Source: Chloroflexota bacterium (GTDB lineage Bacteria; Chloroflexota; Dehalococcoidia; Tepidiformales; Tepidiformaceae). Taken from it: a stretch of 64,000 nucleotides of DNA. Below the pieces are notes generated by a model. The model made no database searches. It was not told where the DNA came from and saw only the letters and a list, made by a program, of their open reading frames with translations. The DNA lies in the NCBI GenBank assembly GCA_016191435.1, contig JACPOQ010000032.1:372001-436000 (forward strand), given 5' to 3'. A program made the translations under genes and the position numbers. Positions 37,305 through 45,252 of the stretch are shown piece by piece (the first letter of the stretch is position 1; the number at the start of each line of letters is the position of its first letter).

Positions 37305-38201
37305 CTACTCCTGGCGCGTGGCCGGGGCCGGCGTGGCGGAAGCGGCCGGTCCTGTGGCGGCGATGCGGTCCAGCACGGGGAGGAGCGCCGCGATGAAGCG
37401 CTCGGGGTTCTCGGACATGGGAAAGTGACCGATGCCCTCCATCAGCGCCCAGGTCGAGCCGGGGATCGCGTCGTGGGCGGCCCTGCCGAGCGCGGGGGTG
37501 GCAGAGTAGTCATATTCGCCGCTCAACAGGTGGACCGCGCACTGCGTGGTGTCGACCTTCGCGGCCTCGCCGCGGAGATCGTGGTCGGTAATGTAGAAGT
37601 AGAGGTCGCCGAGGAAGGCCGGCGGCCAACCCTGGCTGTACACGAAGACGGTCTCGCGGCGGAAGGGCTCCGGTGAGGTGGGCGCCATGAGGCCGTACAT
37701 CAGCGCGGCCTTGTACTCGTTACTGACGCGCGGATGCCAGAAGCCGCGCAGCGCATCGAGGTTGCCTTCGACTTTGAGCGCCGGTTCGAGGCCGATGACG
37801 GCGCGGAAGCGGTCGCCGTGGTAGCGCGCAAGGTCCAGGGCGAGCAGGCCGCCAATGGAGCAGCCCATGTATACCGGCCGGTCGAGTTCAAGGGCGGCCG
37901 CCAGCGCTACCGGCACTGACATGAGGAACTCGGTCGTGAGGAGGTATTCGCGGGTCCACCAGGCGTCGGTGGCCGGTGGCAGGGACTTGCCGTGGAAGGG
38001 GAGGTCGTAGGCGATGAGGCGGAAGCGCGACGTAATGCGTTCGTCTTCGAACAGGTGGCGCCACTGGGACCCGTGGGCGCCGGCGGTGTGCTGCAGCAGG
38101 ATGGGGATGCCCGCGCCAGCCTCCTCGAAGTAGACGCGGTGGTCGTGGCCGGCGAGGTCGAAGTGGACGTAGCGGCCGACCGGCGAATCAAAGCGCGCCA
38201 T
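37305..38201 (-). CDS. Alpha/beta-hydrolase
   Basis: I start at the ATG at 38201 behind AGGAGT, giving 298 residues. The fold is shown by PILLQHTAGAHGSQW, the nucleophile elbow MGCSIGGLLALDLA, the acid region HLLSGEYDYS and a His in MEGIGHFPMSENP. In this operon it may release a carboxylic acid from an ester, thioester or C-C bond precursor. The substrate is unknown. It overlaps the upstream gene by 14 bases and ends 3 bases before the MaoC start. Confidence 0.82.
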   Translation of the reverse strand: MARFDSPVGRYVHFDLAGHDHRVYFEEAGAGIPILLQHTAGAHGSQWRHLFEDERITSRFRLIAYDLPFHGKSLPPATDAWWTREYLLTTEFLMSVPVALAAALELDRPVYMGCSIGGLLALDLARYHGDRFRAVIGLEPALKVEGNLDALRGFWHPRVSNEYKAALMYGLMAPTSPEPFRRETVFVYSQGWPPAFLGDLYFYITDHDLRGEAAKVDTTQCAVHLLSGEYDYSATPALGRAAHDAIPGSTWALMEGIGHFPMSENPERFIAALLPVLDRIAATGPAASATPAPATRQE

Positions 38202-38607
38202 GGGAATTCCACTCCTCGCGGACGAGATCGACGAGCCGCCGGATCGCCGGATAGTACTGCCAGTAGGTCTCCATGTCGCCCGAGACAGCGAGGCCGGCGG
38301 CGGCCGCGGGGGCGATGTCGTTGAACGCGGGGGGCGGGATTGGCGCAAGCAGCTTCTCCCATGTCTCGGCGGGGGCGGTGAACGCCAGCAGCCCCGCCGG
38401 GCCATCGGATGCGGCCGTGGGCACGCCATCGGCCAGCGCCACCTCGACGGGCGCGCCGGGCAGGTGCAGGCGGACACCGCCGGTCCAGTAGCGGGCGGCG
38501 AGGCGAAATTCGCCGTCGTCGCGGCAACGCCGGAAGACGCGAGCCGCGAGCCCGGCGCGGGCGCCGGCGCTGATGGCCGCGGCGCCCGCATGGTCGGGAT
38601 TCGTCAT
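38188..38607 (-). CDS. Hypothetical protein in the CoA-metabolism operon (possible SCP2-like fold)
   Basis: The 139-residue protein starts MTNPDHAGAAAISAG at 38607, with GGAGG 8 bases upstream and a 4-base overlap with tetR. The segment ARYWTGGVRLHLPGAPVEVALADGVPTAA followed by TAPAETWEKLLAPIPPP has the alternating pattern of sterol-carrier-protein-2-like domains, which bind lipids or acyl-CoA. That is a pattern-level guess. It ends EEWNSHGAL and overlaps the hydrolase start. Confidence 0.6.
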   Translation of the reverse strand: MTNPDHAGAAAISAGARAGLAARVFRRCRDDGEFRLAARYWTGGVRLHLPGAPVEVALADGVPTAASDGPAGLLAFTAPAETWEKLLAPIPPPAFNDIAPAAAAGLAVSGDMETYWQYYPAIRRLVDLVREEWNSHGAL

Positions 38608-39263
38608 CCTGGTACCTCCACGGGTGTTTGGCCTGGGCGGGTCGTGAGCGTTTGGCGCATGTGGGCCGCGAGCGCGCCCAGGGCACGGTCGAAGTCGAAC
38701 TCGTCGTCGAGCAGCCACTGGTAGGCCGCCCCCCGGAGCGCGCCGGCGATGAGCAGCGCGGCGGCTTCGGGGTCGGCGCCGGCGGCGATGGAGCCATCTG
38801 CGAGCCCGCGGGCGACGGTCTCTGCGATGAGCGAGCGCTGGTTGCGATGCACGGCCTGCATACGTTCGTGCAGCCCGCGCGGCGCCGGCTTCAGCCCTTC
38901 GAACATGAGGGTGTAGAGCGCCCGCAGTGCAGGGGCGTCGCGCTTCGCGCTCATGCGGATGCCATCGACAATGACGTGCAGCGACGCAGCGCCCGAGCTC
39001 TTCGCGAGGAGCGGCGCCACCTCTCGTTCGTGCCATTCACTGATCATCTTGTGCAGCAGCGCCTCGAGCAGACCGTCCTTCGAACCGAAACGGCGGGTGA
39101 CCAGGCCGTGGCTGTAGCCGGCGCGGGCGCCGATCGCGGCGAGGGTGGTGCGGTCGTAGCCGCGTTCGCCAATGAGCTCCGCCGAGGCGCGCAGCAGGCG
39201 GTTGGTCGACAGGCGGGCGCGGGCCGTCTTGAGCGACTCGCGAGCGGGCGGTGTTGGGGGCAC
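38604..39263 (-). CDS. TetR-family transcriptional regulator, operon head
   Basis: The 219-residue protein has an N-terminal TetR HTH (ASAELIGERGYDRTTLAAIGARAGYSHGLVTRRFGSKDGLLEALL) and a variable ligand-binding C-terminal domain. It is the first gene of a nine-gene minus-strand operon ending at 31421, so it probably autoregulates and controls the whole set. Its GTG start has no ribosome binding site. A promoter ends 6 bases upstream, which predicts a leaderless mRNA. An acyl-CoA ligand would fit the operon but is inferred. Confidence 0.88.
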   Translation of the reverse strand: MPPTPPARESLKTARARLSTNRLLRASAELIGERGYDRTTLAAIGARAGYSHGLVTRRFGSKDGLLEALLHKMISEWHEREVAPLLAKSSGAASLHVIVDGIRMSAKRDAPALRALYTLMFEGLKPAPRGLHERMQAVHRNQRSLIAETVARGLADGSIAAGADPEAAALLIAGALRGAAYQWLLDDEFDFDRALGALAAHMRQTLTTRPGQTPVEVPG

Positions 39264-39269
39264 CGCGGG

Positions 39270-39300
39270 ATAGTGGCGCAGCGGTGGTTGGTTGTCAACC
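39270..39300 (-). promoter_or_regulatory. Promoter and operator of the TetR operon
   Basis: On the minus strand a perfect -35 TTGACA (39298-39293), a 17-base spacer and a -10 CACTAT (39275-39270) end 6 bases before the GTG of tetR. The -35 is embedded in the dyad GGTTG-T-CAACC (39290-39300), a likely operator half or full site. Confidence 0.6.
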
Positions 39301-39533
39301 GTCTACCATCTCCCGGGCGAGGACCCATGGGCCGGGTTTCGTGTTCGTGGATCCTTCCGCCACTTCGAGAACCTGGGGCTGCAGGATCGCCGGGGCGGCG
39401 TTGGAGTTTGCCAGGACCAGGCTCGTCGACACGACGCCCACGTTGCTCAGGTTTGGGCCAGATCGGCTACCTGCTGGCGGTGTGGACAGGCCCTCCAATG
39501 CGTGACCGAGGGAACCAGCGGCCATCTATTTAG

Positions 39534-39545
39534 GACCATATGGTC
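39534..39545 (+). promoter_or_regulatory. Perfect 12-bp palindrome before the DUF2157-like gene
   Basis: GACCATATGGTC is a perfect inverted repeat about 50 bases upstream of the GTG at 39595. It could be an operator for the membrane-protein gene. The rest of the 39301-39594 gap shows no gene. Confidence 0.45.
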
Positions 39546-39594
39546 ATGTCAAGCGAGCGCGTGCTGACCTACCTTTGGGGGCAGGTGGTGACCT

Positions 39595-40935
39595 GTGTCC
39601 TCATTGGACCAGATGCTCCTGCGATGGAAGGACGAAGGTCTCCTCGACGAGGCCATCTGCCTCCGGCTTGCAGAGTACGAACGTGGAAGGCGGGGTGTGA
39701 CCGCCGCCCGGCCCGTTCTAATCGAGCTCCTCTCTTACCTCGCGCTCGTGCTCGCCATCGCAGGCGTTGTGCTGCTTGTCGGCGTGAACTGGGAGCACAT
39801 GACGCCATCGGCGCGGGTTGCAGTCCTGGCCGTCCCGGGTCTGCTGATCTTGGCGGCTGGGCGATTCCTATTCGTGTCAGGCGTGCCGGGCCTGAGACGA
39901 GGCGGCTCCATGAGTTGGCTACTTTCCCTGGTTCTGCTGACCTCATCGGTCGGAGTCGCTGGAAGTGAGTTGGGAGCGAACGCCGAAACTGCGGGGCTGG
40001 CGGCGGGCGGCGCAGCTCTGGTGCTTGCCTCGGTGCTTTGGCTACTGAATCGGACAGACCTTCAGGTGTTCGGGCTCGCGGGTGCCAGCTTGACACTCTC
40101 GATCGTTGCGACGGTGTACTGGGCCGCTAGCCTCAGTGATTCCAACATCTTGATACTGTTCGGGGTCTTGATGTTATACCAGTTCGTAGGCGGCGCCGCG
40201 CTAGTGCGGCTGGGCTTTATGCGGCCCAAAGTCACGGCAGGCGTCCTCTCGGTGCTCGGAATTGCCGGTGGAGCCTCCGCCTTCTCGGTTGGCCTGTCGT
40301 CGAAGTTCAGCGACTTCGACGCTGAAACCGTCGGTGGCGCTTCATTCATGGTATTCGGCCTCTGGGGACTTGTCGGAGCCCGGCTCCGCGTTCTTGCCCC
40401 GGAACTGCTTGTGGGACTGCTCTCCCAGCTCGGCTACTCTTTCGGAGCTGTGAATCTGGCCGTCGGGATCGCGGGCGAAATCGGACACAGCGAAGCTACA
40501 ATCGCGGGTGCCGTGCTCATCATCGCCGGCACCACCTTGATAGCCCTCACCGAAGTGGGCGTCTGCGCACCGAGAGCGAGCGCTCGGGTCGTCGGAGCCG
40601 CAGGACTCCTAGCGGGGGCTTCTGCCGCCAGCGTCCCGGACGGACCAGTCGCTGCGGAAGCGCTGCCGCTCCTTCTGGCGGTAGCCCTTGCCACGCTGAG
40701 TCTCAACCGGCGCAGTTTCCTGTACATGGCGGCGGGTGTCGTCGCCGCGTTCATCGGCCTGGTGGTGCCGGTCGCCAGGCACGTGGAAGACCCCACTGTC
40801 GCGGCGCTGCTACTGATCGCCATTGGCCTCACCATGTTGGCGGTTCTTGCGCTGTTGGCCCGCTATCAGCCTTGGTCCGGCAGCCTTCGGAGCGGGCCAT
40901 CAACTGTCGGCCATAACCGGCTGGGTTCCGCCTAA
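39595..40935 (+). CDS. Polytopic membrane protein, DUF2157-like
   Basis: The 446-residue protein starts with GTG and a soluble N-terminal stretch, LDQMLLRWKDEGLLDEAICLRLAEYE. About twelve hydrophobic segments follow, beginning LIELLSYLALVLAIAGVVLLVGVNWEHM. A short acidic N-terminal helix followed by a first TM with a GVNW-type turn is the layout of DUF2157 proteins. The function of that family is unknown. GC is somewhat lower than in the flanking operons. Confidence 0.7.
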   Translation: MSSLDQMLLRWKDEGLLDEAICLRLAEYERGRRGVTAARPVLIELLSYLALVLAIAGVVLLVGVNWEHMTPSARVAVLAVPGLLILAAGRFLFVSGVPGLRRGGSMSWLLSLVLLTSSVGVAGSELGANAETAGLAAGGAALVLASVLWLLNRTDLQVFGLAGASLTLSIVATVYWAASLSDSNILILFGVLMLYQFVGGAALVRLGFMRPKVTAGVLSVLGIAGGASAFSVGLSSKFSDFDAETVGGASFMVFGLWGLVGARLRVLAPELLVGLLSQLGYSFGAVNLAVGIAGEIGHSEATIAGAVLIIAGTTLIALTEVGVCAPRASARVVGAAGLLAGASAASVPDGPVAAEALPLLLAVALATLSLNRRSFLYMAAGVVAAFIGLVVPVARHVEDPTVAALLLIAIGLTMLAVLALLARYQPWSGSLRSGPSTVGHNRLGSA

Positions 40936-41111
40936 CCCATCCTGACAGGGGGAATCGCCCGGTGGCAGGTGACGGCTTCCCTCGCCTCGCAGGTGCTCGC
41001 GCCAGTCATCATTGACCACAGTCGCCGGTCTTCAACACCCTGCTAGAGCGCGCGATGTCTGGTTATAGCGAAGGGTTGGGTAGGTCCCGCGCCGAATGAC
41101 CACGTGGGCGC

Positions 41112-41139
41112 TTGGCGAGTCACCGACGCTAGGTATCAT
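41112..41139 (+). promoter_or_regulatory. Promoter reading into the truncated HTH gene
   Basis: A -35 TTGGCG (41112-41117), a 16-base spacer and a -10 TATCAT (41134-41139) end 6 bases before a GTG at 41146. The spacing predicts transcription starting on the start codon. The 40936-41111 stretch before it shows no gene. Confidence 0.45.
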
Positions 41140-41145
41140 TAGTGC

Positions 41146-41283
41146 GTGGACAGGCGACCTGGCCAGAACCTCAACGCCCGAGAGCGGGAGTACCTTCGCG
41201 CCCGCGCCACGGAGCTGCTGGTTCTGGGGCGCACCGAGCGCGACGTGGCCGCCGAGCTCAGCATCTCTCACTCGAGCCTGTGC
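41146..41283 (+). pseudogene. Truncated helix-turn-helix protein gene
   Basis: From the GTG at 41146 the frame reads VDRRPGQNLNAREREYLRARATELLVLG, then RTERDVAAELSISHSSLCGW, a convincing HTH pattern. It then loses sense where it meets the 3' end of the convergent acyl-CoA dehydrogenase-like gene at 41291. The start and promoter look intact, so the fragment may still be expressed, but the C-terminus appears lost. It could derive from a transposase-type or regulatory HTH protein. Confidence 0.5.
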
Positions 41284-41290
41284 GGGTGGC

Positions 41291-42451
41291 CTACGTGGCG
41301 GGCGCCTTCGGCTTCGGGAAGATGGAACGCGCGATGTTCAGGACGGCGATGTCGTGGGCGATGCCCATCACCATCCCGGCCCGGGCGTCGCGGAAGTACC
41401 GTTCGAACGGCAGGCGTTTCGCGAAGGCAGTGCCGCCACCAAGCGTCATTGCCTCGCCGGTGATGAAGGTGGCGAGTTCGTCGGCGGCGACCTTGGCTTC
41501 GAAGAGCGCCTGCGGGCCCTTCACCCGGCCGTCATCCCAGGCCGAGCAGGCCGAGTAGAGCAGCGCGCGGCTGCGTTCGAGCTCGACTTTCGCGCGGGCA
41601 ACGCGATTGGCGATGGTCTCGACCTCGGGCATGCGCCGCCCGTCGGCGAGCGTCGTCTCGGCGACGTACTTCTCCAGCAGGTCGTAGCAGCCGCCGGCAA
41701 TACCCAGGTAGGTGGCTGCGTACGTGCCCACCGCCACGGAGAAAAAGTCGACGGGCTTATTTTCCGGGTTGAGCTTGCGGTATTCGGGGAGGAAGCCGCT
41801 GAAGGTCATGGGCGAGCTGACGTTGGCACGCATGCCGAGGCCGTCCCATGGCTCATCGATGCTCCACTCGAGGTCGTCCTCGAGGATCTGGAACATGAGC
41901 GCGGCCGGAGGCTTGCCTTCTTCGCGGAGGGTCGCCATGAACAGGTAGGTATCGGCGATGCCGGCGGCGGTGACGAACGCCTTCTTCACATTGTCGACTT
42001 CGTAGCCGCCCTCGACGGCACGGACCGCGGCCTTGGGGGCGCCGGCCCAGGCGCCGCCCTGGTGGCCCGCTTCGCTGCCGGCAACGGTGCTGAGCCATTC
42101 GCCGCTGGCGATGCGGGGAGTGATCTTTTCGGCCTGGTCCGCGGTGGGCACACGGGAGACGATCTCGGTGCTTTCGACGTGCATCTTGAAGATGAGTCCC
42201 GTGGACGGGCACGCCTTTGCGAGCGTTTCCACGACGAGACAGGTGGTCAGGAGGCCTTCGCCTTGGCCGCCGTGCTCGCGGTCCGCGCGGATTCCGAAGA
42301 AACCTTCGTCCCGCAGCACCTGGAGCTGCTCCGAGGGGAAGGTGGCCGTGCGGTCGGCTTCAGCGGCACGCGGAGCGAGCACGTCGTTCGCGATGGCCTG
42401 CGCCCGGTCGTGCCAGGCGAGCTGAACCTGGCTCAGGGGGAAGTACGTCAT
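41291..42451 (-). CDS. Acyl-CoA dehydrogenase-fold protein lacking the usual catalytic Glu
   Basis: I start at 42451, behind GGAGG, giving 386 residues. Fold features include LRDEGFFGIRADREHGGQGEGLL, GEWLSTVAGSEAGHQGG and FERYFRDARAGMVMGIAHDI. In ordinary acyl-CoA dehydrogenases the last segment reads R-D-A-x-x-x-x-x-Y-E-G-T. Here the Glu position is Gly (VMGIAH). That is seen in flavin monooxygenase relatives such as DszC, though some true dehydrogenases place the base elsewhere. The next gene upstream on the same strand is a DHA2 exporter, 34 bases away. Confidence 0.75.
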   Translation of the reverse strand: MTYFPLSQVQLAWHDRAQAIANDVLAPRAAEADRTATFPSEQLQVLRDEGFFGIRADREHGGQGEGLLTTCLVVETLAKACPSTGLIFKMHVESTEIVSRVPTADQAEKITPRIASGEWLSTVAGSEAGHQGGAWAGAPKAAVRAVEGGYEVDNVKKAFVTAAGIADTYLFMATLREEGKPPAALMFQILEDDLEWSIDEPWDGLGMRANVSSPMTFSGFLPEYRKLNPENKPVDFFSVAVGTYAATYLGIAGGCYDLLEKYVAETTLADGRRMPEVETIANRVARAKVELERSRALLYSACSAWDDGRVKGPQALFEAKVAADELATFITGEAMTLGGGTAFAKRLPFERYFRDARAGMVMGIAHDIAVLNIARSIFPKPKAPAT

Positions 42452-42485
42452 TGGGGCCTCCGATGCATTGGTTGGGCCCTTCGCG

Positions 42486-43964
42486 TCATTCCGCCGCTTC
42501 GCCGATTTCGATGGCGGGGACCGGGACGACGGGCGGGCCGACCGCGACATCCTGCCGCATCGTAGCCGTCGCGTCACGGTCGCGGACCAGGAACGCCACC
42601 GCGGCGCCGGCGAGCGCCATCACGGCGGTCAGCAGGAACACGTCCTGGAAGGCAGCGATCTCACCGCCCCGGGTGGCGGGCGCGCCGAGCATAGCGCCGT
42701 AATCCGCGAGCCTGCTGGTCAACAGGGTGGCGGCGAAGGCGACGCCGAAGCTGGAGGCGACCTGGCTGGTGACGTTGTAGAGCGCGGTCGCGCGGCCGGT
42801 GTCCTTCGGGTCGATCCTGGCGTAGGTCGCGGCCTGCAGCGGCACGAGGACAAGGCCGAAAGCAAGGCCGCGGATGATGAGCAGGCCACGGATGAGCCAC
42901 TCGTTGGTGTTGAGGTCCACGCGGGAGAGTGCAAGCGCTGTGAGGCCGGTGATCAGCAGCCCGGCGAAGATCATCCGCCGTGGGCCAATGACCCGGTAGA
43001 TGCGGCTCGCGGGCTGCGCAACGAGCATGACGCCGATCGCCATGGGGAACGTCGTCAGGCCCGATTCCAACGCGGATAAGCCACGCGCGGCCTGTAATTC
43101 GAGCGTCAGCAAGAAGACGGTCGAGGAGAAGCCGAACATGGTCACGAGCCAGGCGAAGTTGCAGGAGCGGAAAAGCGCGTTCGTGAAGATCCGGACGTCG
43201 AGCATGGGCTGCTTCGTGCGCAGTTCGACGGCGACGAACACGGCGACGAAGGCGAGGCCGGCGGCGCCGAAGCCGATGACGCGGGCATCGCCGAAACCGC
43301 GTTGTCCGGCCTCGGCGAGGGCATACATGAGCATCGCGAGGCCTGTCGCAGAGAGGACGAAGCCGGCCGGGTCGAAGCGCCCGGACGACGGTTCGCGGTG
43401 TTCGCGCAGGTAGAGGGCGGAGATGACGAGCGCCGCGAGGCCGATGGGGACGTTGAGCAAGAAGATCCAGTGCCAGGTGGTGTACTTGAGGATCAGGCCG
43501 CCAACAAGGGGGCCGCTCGCGGGCGCGGCGGCGGCCGGCACGACCATGATGCCCGCGGCCTTTGAGCGCTCCTCGGGCGGGAACGCGCGCCACACCGTGG
43601 CGAAGGCGACCGGCGAGAGCATGCCGCCGCCGACCCCCTGGAGCACCCGGAACGCGATGAGCGCCTCGATGTTCCATGCCAACGCGCTCAACAGCGAGGC
43701 AAAGGTGAAGACGCTCAGCGCGAACATGAAGACCCGCTTCGTCCCGAACCTGTCGCCGGCCCAGCCGCTGACCGGGATGAAGACGGCGAGACTCAGCAGG
43801 TAGCCGGTGATGACCCACTGGATGGTCGTCGGCGAGGTGACATCGAAATCGCGCCCTAACGTTGGGAGCGCGACGTTGACGACGGTGGAGTCCAGGAGCT
43901 CCATGAAGATGGCGAACACGGCGAGGATCGCCACCAGATACTTGTATTCGACACGTCCCAACAT
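42486..43964 (-). CDS. DHA2-family MFS drug/metabolite exporter
   Basis: I start at 43964, behind AAGGGA, giving 492 residues with about 14 membrane helices. The N-terminus (LVAILAVFAIFMELLDSTVVNVALPTLG) is the DHA2 signature, with GWAGDRFGTKR in loop 2-3 and VLQGVGGGMLSPVAFA in helix 5 (motif C-like region). EmrB/QacA-type relatives export drugs or hydrophobic acids with proton motive force. It is probably co-transcribed with the acyl-CoA-dehydrogenase-like gene. Confidence 0.88.
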   Translation of the reverse strand: MLGRVEYKYLVAILAVFAIFMELLDSTVVNVALPTLGRDFDVTSPTTIQWVITGYLLSLAVFIPVSGWAGDRFGTKRVFMFALSVFTFASLLSALAWNIEALIAFRVLQGVGGGMLSPVAFATVWRAFPPEERSKAAGIMVVPAAAAPASGPLVGGLILKYTTWHWIFLLNVPIGLAALVISALYLREHREPSSGRFDPAGFVLSATGLAMLMYALAEAGQRGFGDARVIGFGAAGLAFVAVFVAVELRTKQPMLDVRIFTNALFRSCNFAWLVTMFGFSSTVFLLTLELQAARGLSALESGLTTFPMAIGVMLVAQPASRIYRVIGPRRMIFAGLLITGLTALALSRVDLNTNEWLIRGLLIIRGLAFGLVLVPLQAATYARIDPKDTGRATALYNVTSQVASSFGVAFAATLLTSRLADYGAMLGAPATRGGEIAAFQDVFLLTAVMALAGAAVAFLVRDRDATATMRQDVAVGPPVVPVPAIEIGEAAE

Positions 43965-44175
43965 CGTGATTCCCTTCGTGTCCGGGGCGGCACAGCCTGC
44001 CTCCGCCGCCATCACGACGTGCGAGCACGGCGAGAATCGACGGAACACGCGGTATCCCACCATGGATGGTGGCAATTTGCAACGCACGAGCATACAGAAA
44101 TCGGGCGGGTTGACGGAGGGGCCGGCCGGCCGCAGTGATTGCGCCGCGATCGGCCCGAAACTCGCACAGACGGCG

Positions 44176-44203
44176 AGAGCCCGGCCGTTGCCGGCCGGGC
44201 TCT
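44176..44203 (-). terminator. Strong hairpin after the 44233-44493 gene
   Basis: A perfect 12-bp stem (AGAGCCCGGCCG, 44176-44187, with 44192-44203) closes a 4-base loop, 29 bases past the stop of the small gene. The remaining gap back to 43965 has no gene. Confidence 0.75.
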
Positions 44204-44232
44204 CTGTGTCGACTGTGGTGGCGGGCGGCGGC

Positions 44233-44493
44233 CTACCGGCCGGCGCCGACCTGTGCCTGGCGTTCGCGGACCGCGGCCTCGCGGCGCGCCTGGCGGGCGG
44301 CGTCCCGGCGCTGGGCGCCTTCGCTGGCCTTCAGGATGACGCCGTCGAAGGCGGCGAACATCCCCCGGTAGCCGCGAGGGCGGTCGGCGTCGCGGTGCCC
44401 ACGACCGGCGCGGATACGCGCGACCTCCTCGCGGATGGCGGCGGTCCGCTCGTTGACGAGTTGGACATCGAATTCGGTGTTGTAGAACAGCAT
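44233..44493 (-). CDS. Small hypothetical protein
   Basis: The 86-residue protein begins MLFYNTEFDVQLVNERTAAIREEVARIRAG and continues highly charged, with a helical C-terminus (RRDAARQARREAAVRERQAQVG). AAGGAGG lies 7 bases before the ATG, and a strong terminator follows, so it is a real transcription unit. It is divergent from the CGNR regulator gene, with dyad operators between. It is probably a soluble helical protein. No family is recognised. Confidence 0.65.
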   Translation of the reverse strand: MLFYNTEFDVQLVNERTAAIREEVARIRAGRGHRDADRPRGYRGMFAAFDGVILKASEGAQRRDAARQARREAAVRERQAQVGAGR

Positions 44494-44517
44494 TTCGGGC
44501 CTCCTTGGACGGTCCCA

Positions 44518-44578
44518 TTACCGTCTATCAAAGATAGCAGGTAACGTCGTCACCAGTCAAGACATTTTATTGGTGACG
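44518..44578. promoter_or_regulatory. Divergent promoter region with two symmetric dyads
   Basis: Dyad 1 is a two-part palindrome centred on 44531 (TTACC 44518-44522 with GGTAA 44540-44544; CTATC 44525-44529 with GATAG 44533-44537). Dyad 2 has 8-base arms, CGTCACCA 44548-44555 and TGGTGACG 44571-44578, centred on 44563. On the minus strand a -35 TTGACT (44560-44555) and a -10 TATCTT (44536-44531) 18 bases apart drive the small gene, with dyad 1 over the -10. TACAAT at 44596-44601 may be the -10 of the plus-strand gene. Confidence 0.65.
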
Positions 44579-44620
44579 CGGTTCACACCGCGCGCTACAA
44601 TGGCCGCGAGGGGAAGTTGC

Positions 44621-45166
44621 ATGGACCCGGAACTGGGACGCCTGCTGGCGTTCTCGCAAACGAAAACGTGGTTGTCGGACCAGATCGGCACGACGGAGGG
44701 GCTCCGGCGCTGGTTCGCCGCGCATGGCCTCCTCACTCCTGGCGAGACGGTGTCCGAAACGGACGTGCGCCGGGCACGGCACTTCCGGGCTGCGATCGCC
44801 GGGTTGCTGCGCGAAAGCGCCGGCGGCGCCCCGGACCCGCGGACGCGGCCCGTGCTCGACGCGGTGATGCAGGCGGCGCCGTTGCGCGTGGCTGCGAGCG
44901 AGGGTGCGCGCGTCGAGTTGGTCCCCGGCGGGACGGGCATCGACCGGGCGCTGGCGACGCTGCTGGCCGAACTCTACCGCGCCGGGGTCACGGGCGAGAT
45001 TCGCCGCCTGAAGGTCTGTCCGGGTTGCAATGGGACCTTCTATGACACGTCGAAGAATCGCTCCAAGATCTGGTGCGAAATGGCGAAGTGCGGTTCGCAA
45101 CGCAAATCGAGGATGTACCGCGAGCGCCAGGCCCAGGCCGAGCGCGAGGGACGGCACAGCGGCTGA
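44621..45166 (+). CDS. CGNR/ABATE-type zinc-finger regulator
   Basis: I start at 44621 because GAGGGGAAG precedes that ATG; the longer frame from 44570 runs through the operator. The 181-residue protein has an N-terminal ABATE-like helical domain (WLSDQIGTTEGLRRWFAAHGLL, RRARHFRAAIAGLLRES) and a C-terminal zinc finger VCPGCNGTFYDTSKNRSKIWCEMAKCG. The family name motif CGNR is CGSQ here, followed by RKSRMYRERQ. These proteins are presumed DNA-binding regulators. The dyads in its own upstream region are natural targets. Confidence 0.85.
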   Translation: MDPELGRLLAFSQTKTWLSDQIGTTEGLRRWFAAHGLLTPGETVSETDVRRARHFRAAIAGLLRESAGGAPDPRTRPVLDAVMQAAPLRVAASEGARVELVPGGTGIDRALATLLAELYRAGVTGEIRRLKVCPGCNGTFYDTSKNRSKIWCEMAKCGSQRKSRMYRERQAQAEREGRHSG

Positions 45167-45252
45167 ATCGGCGCTCCCGGTAGAGGAATCGCGGGGACGT
45201 TGACCGGGTGCGGTAAGCTCATGACCCCCACAAACGGGCAGGTGCGACCGCC

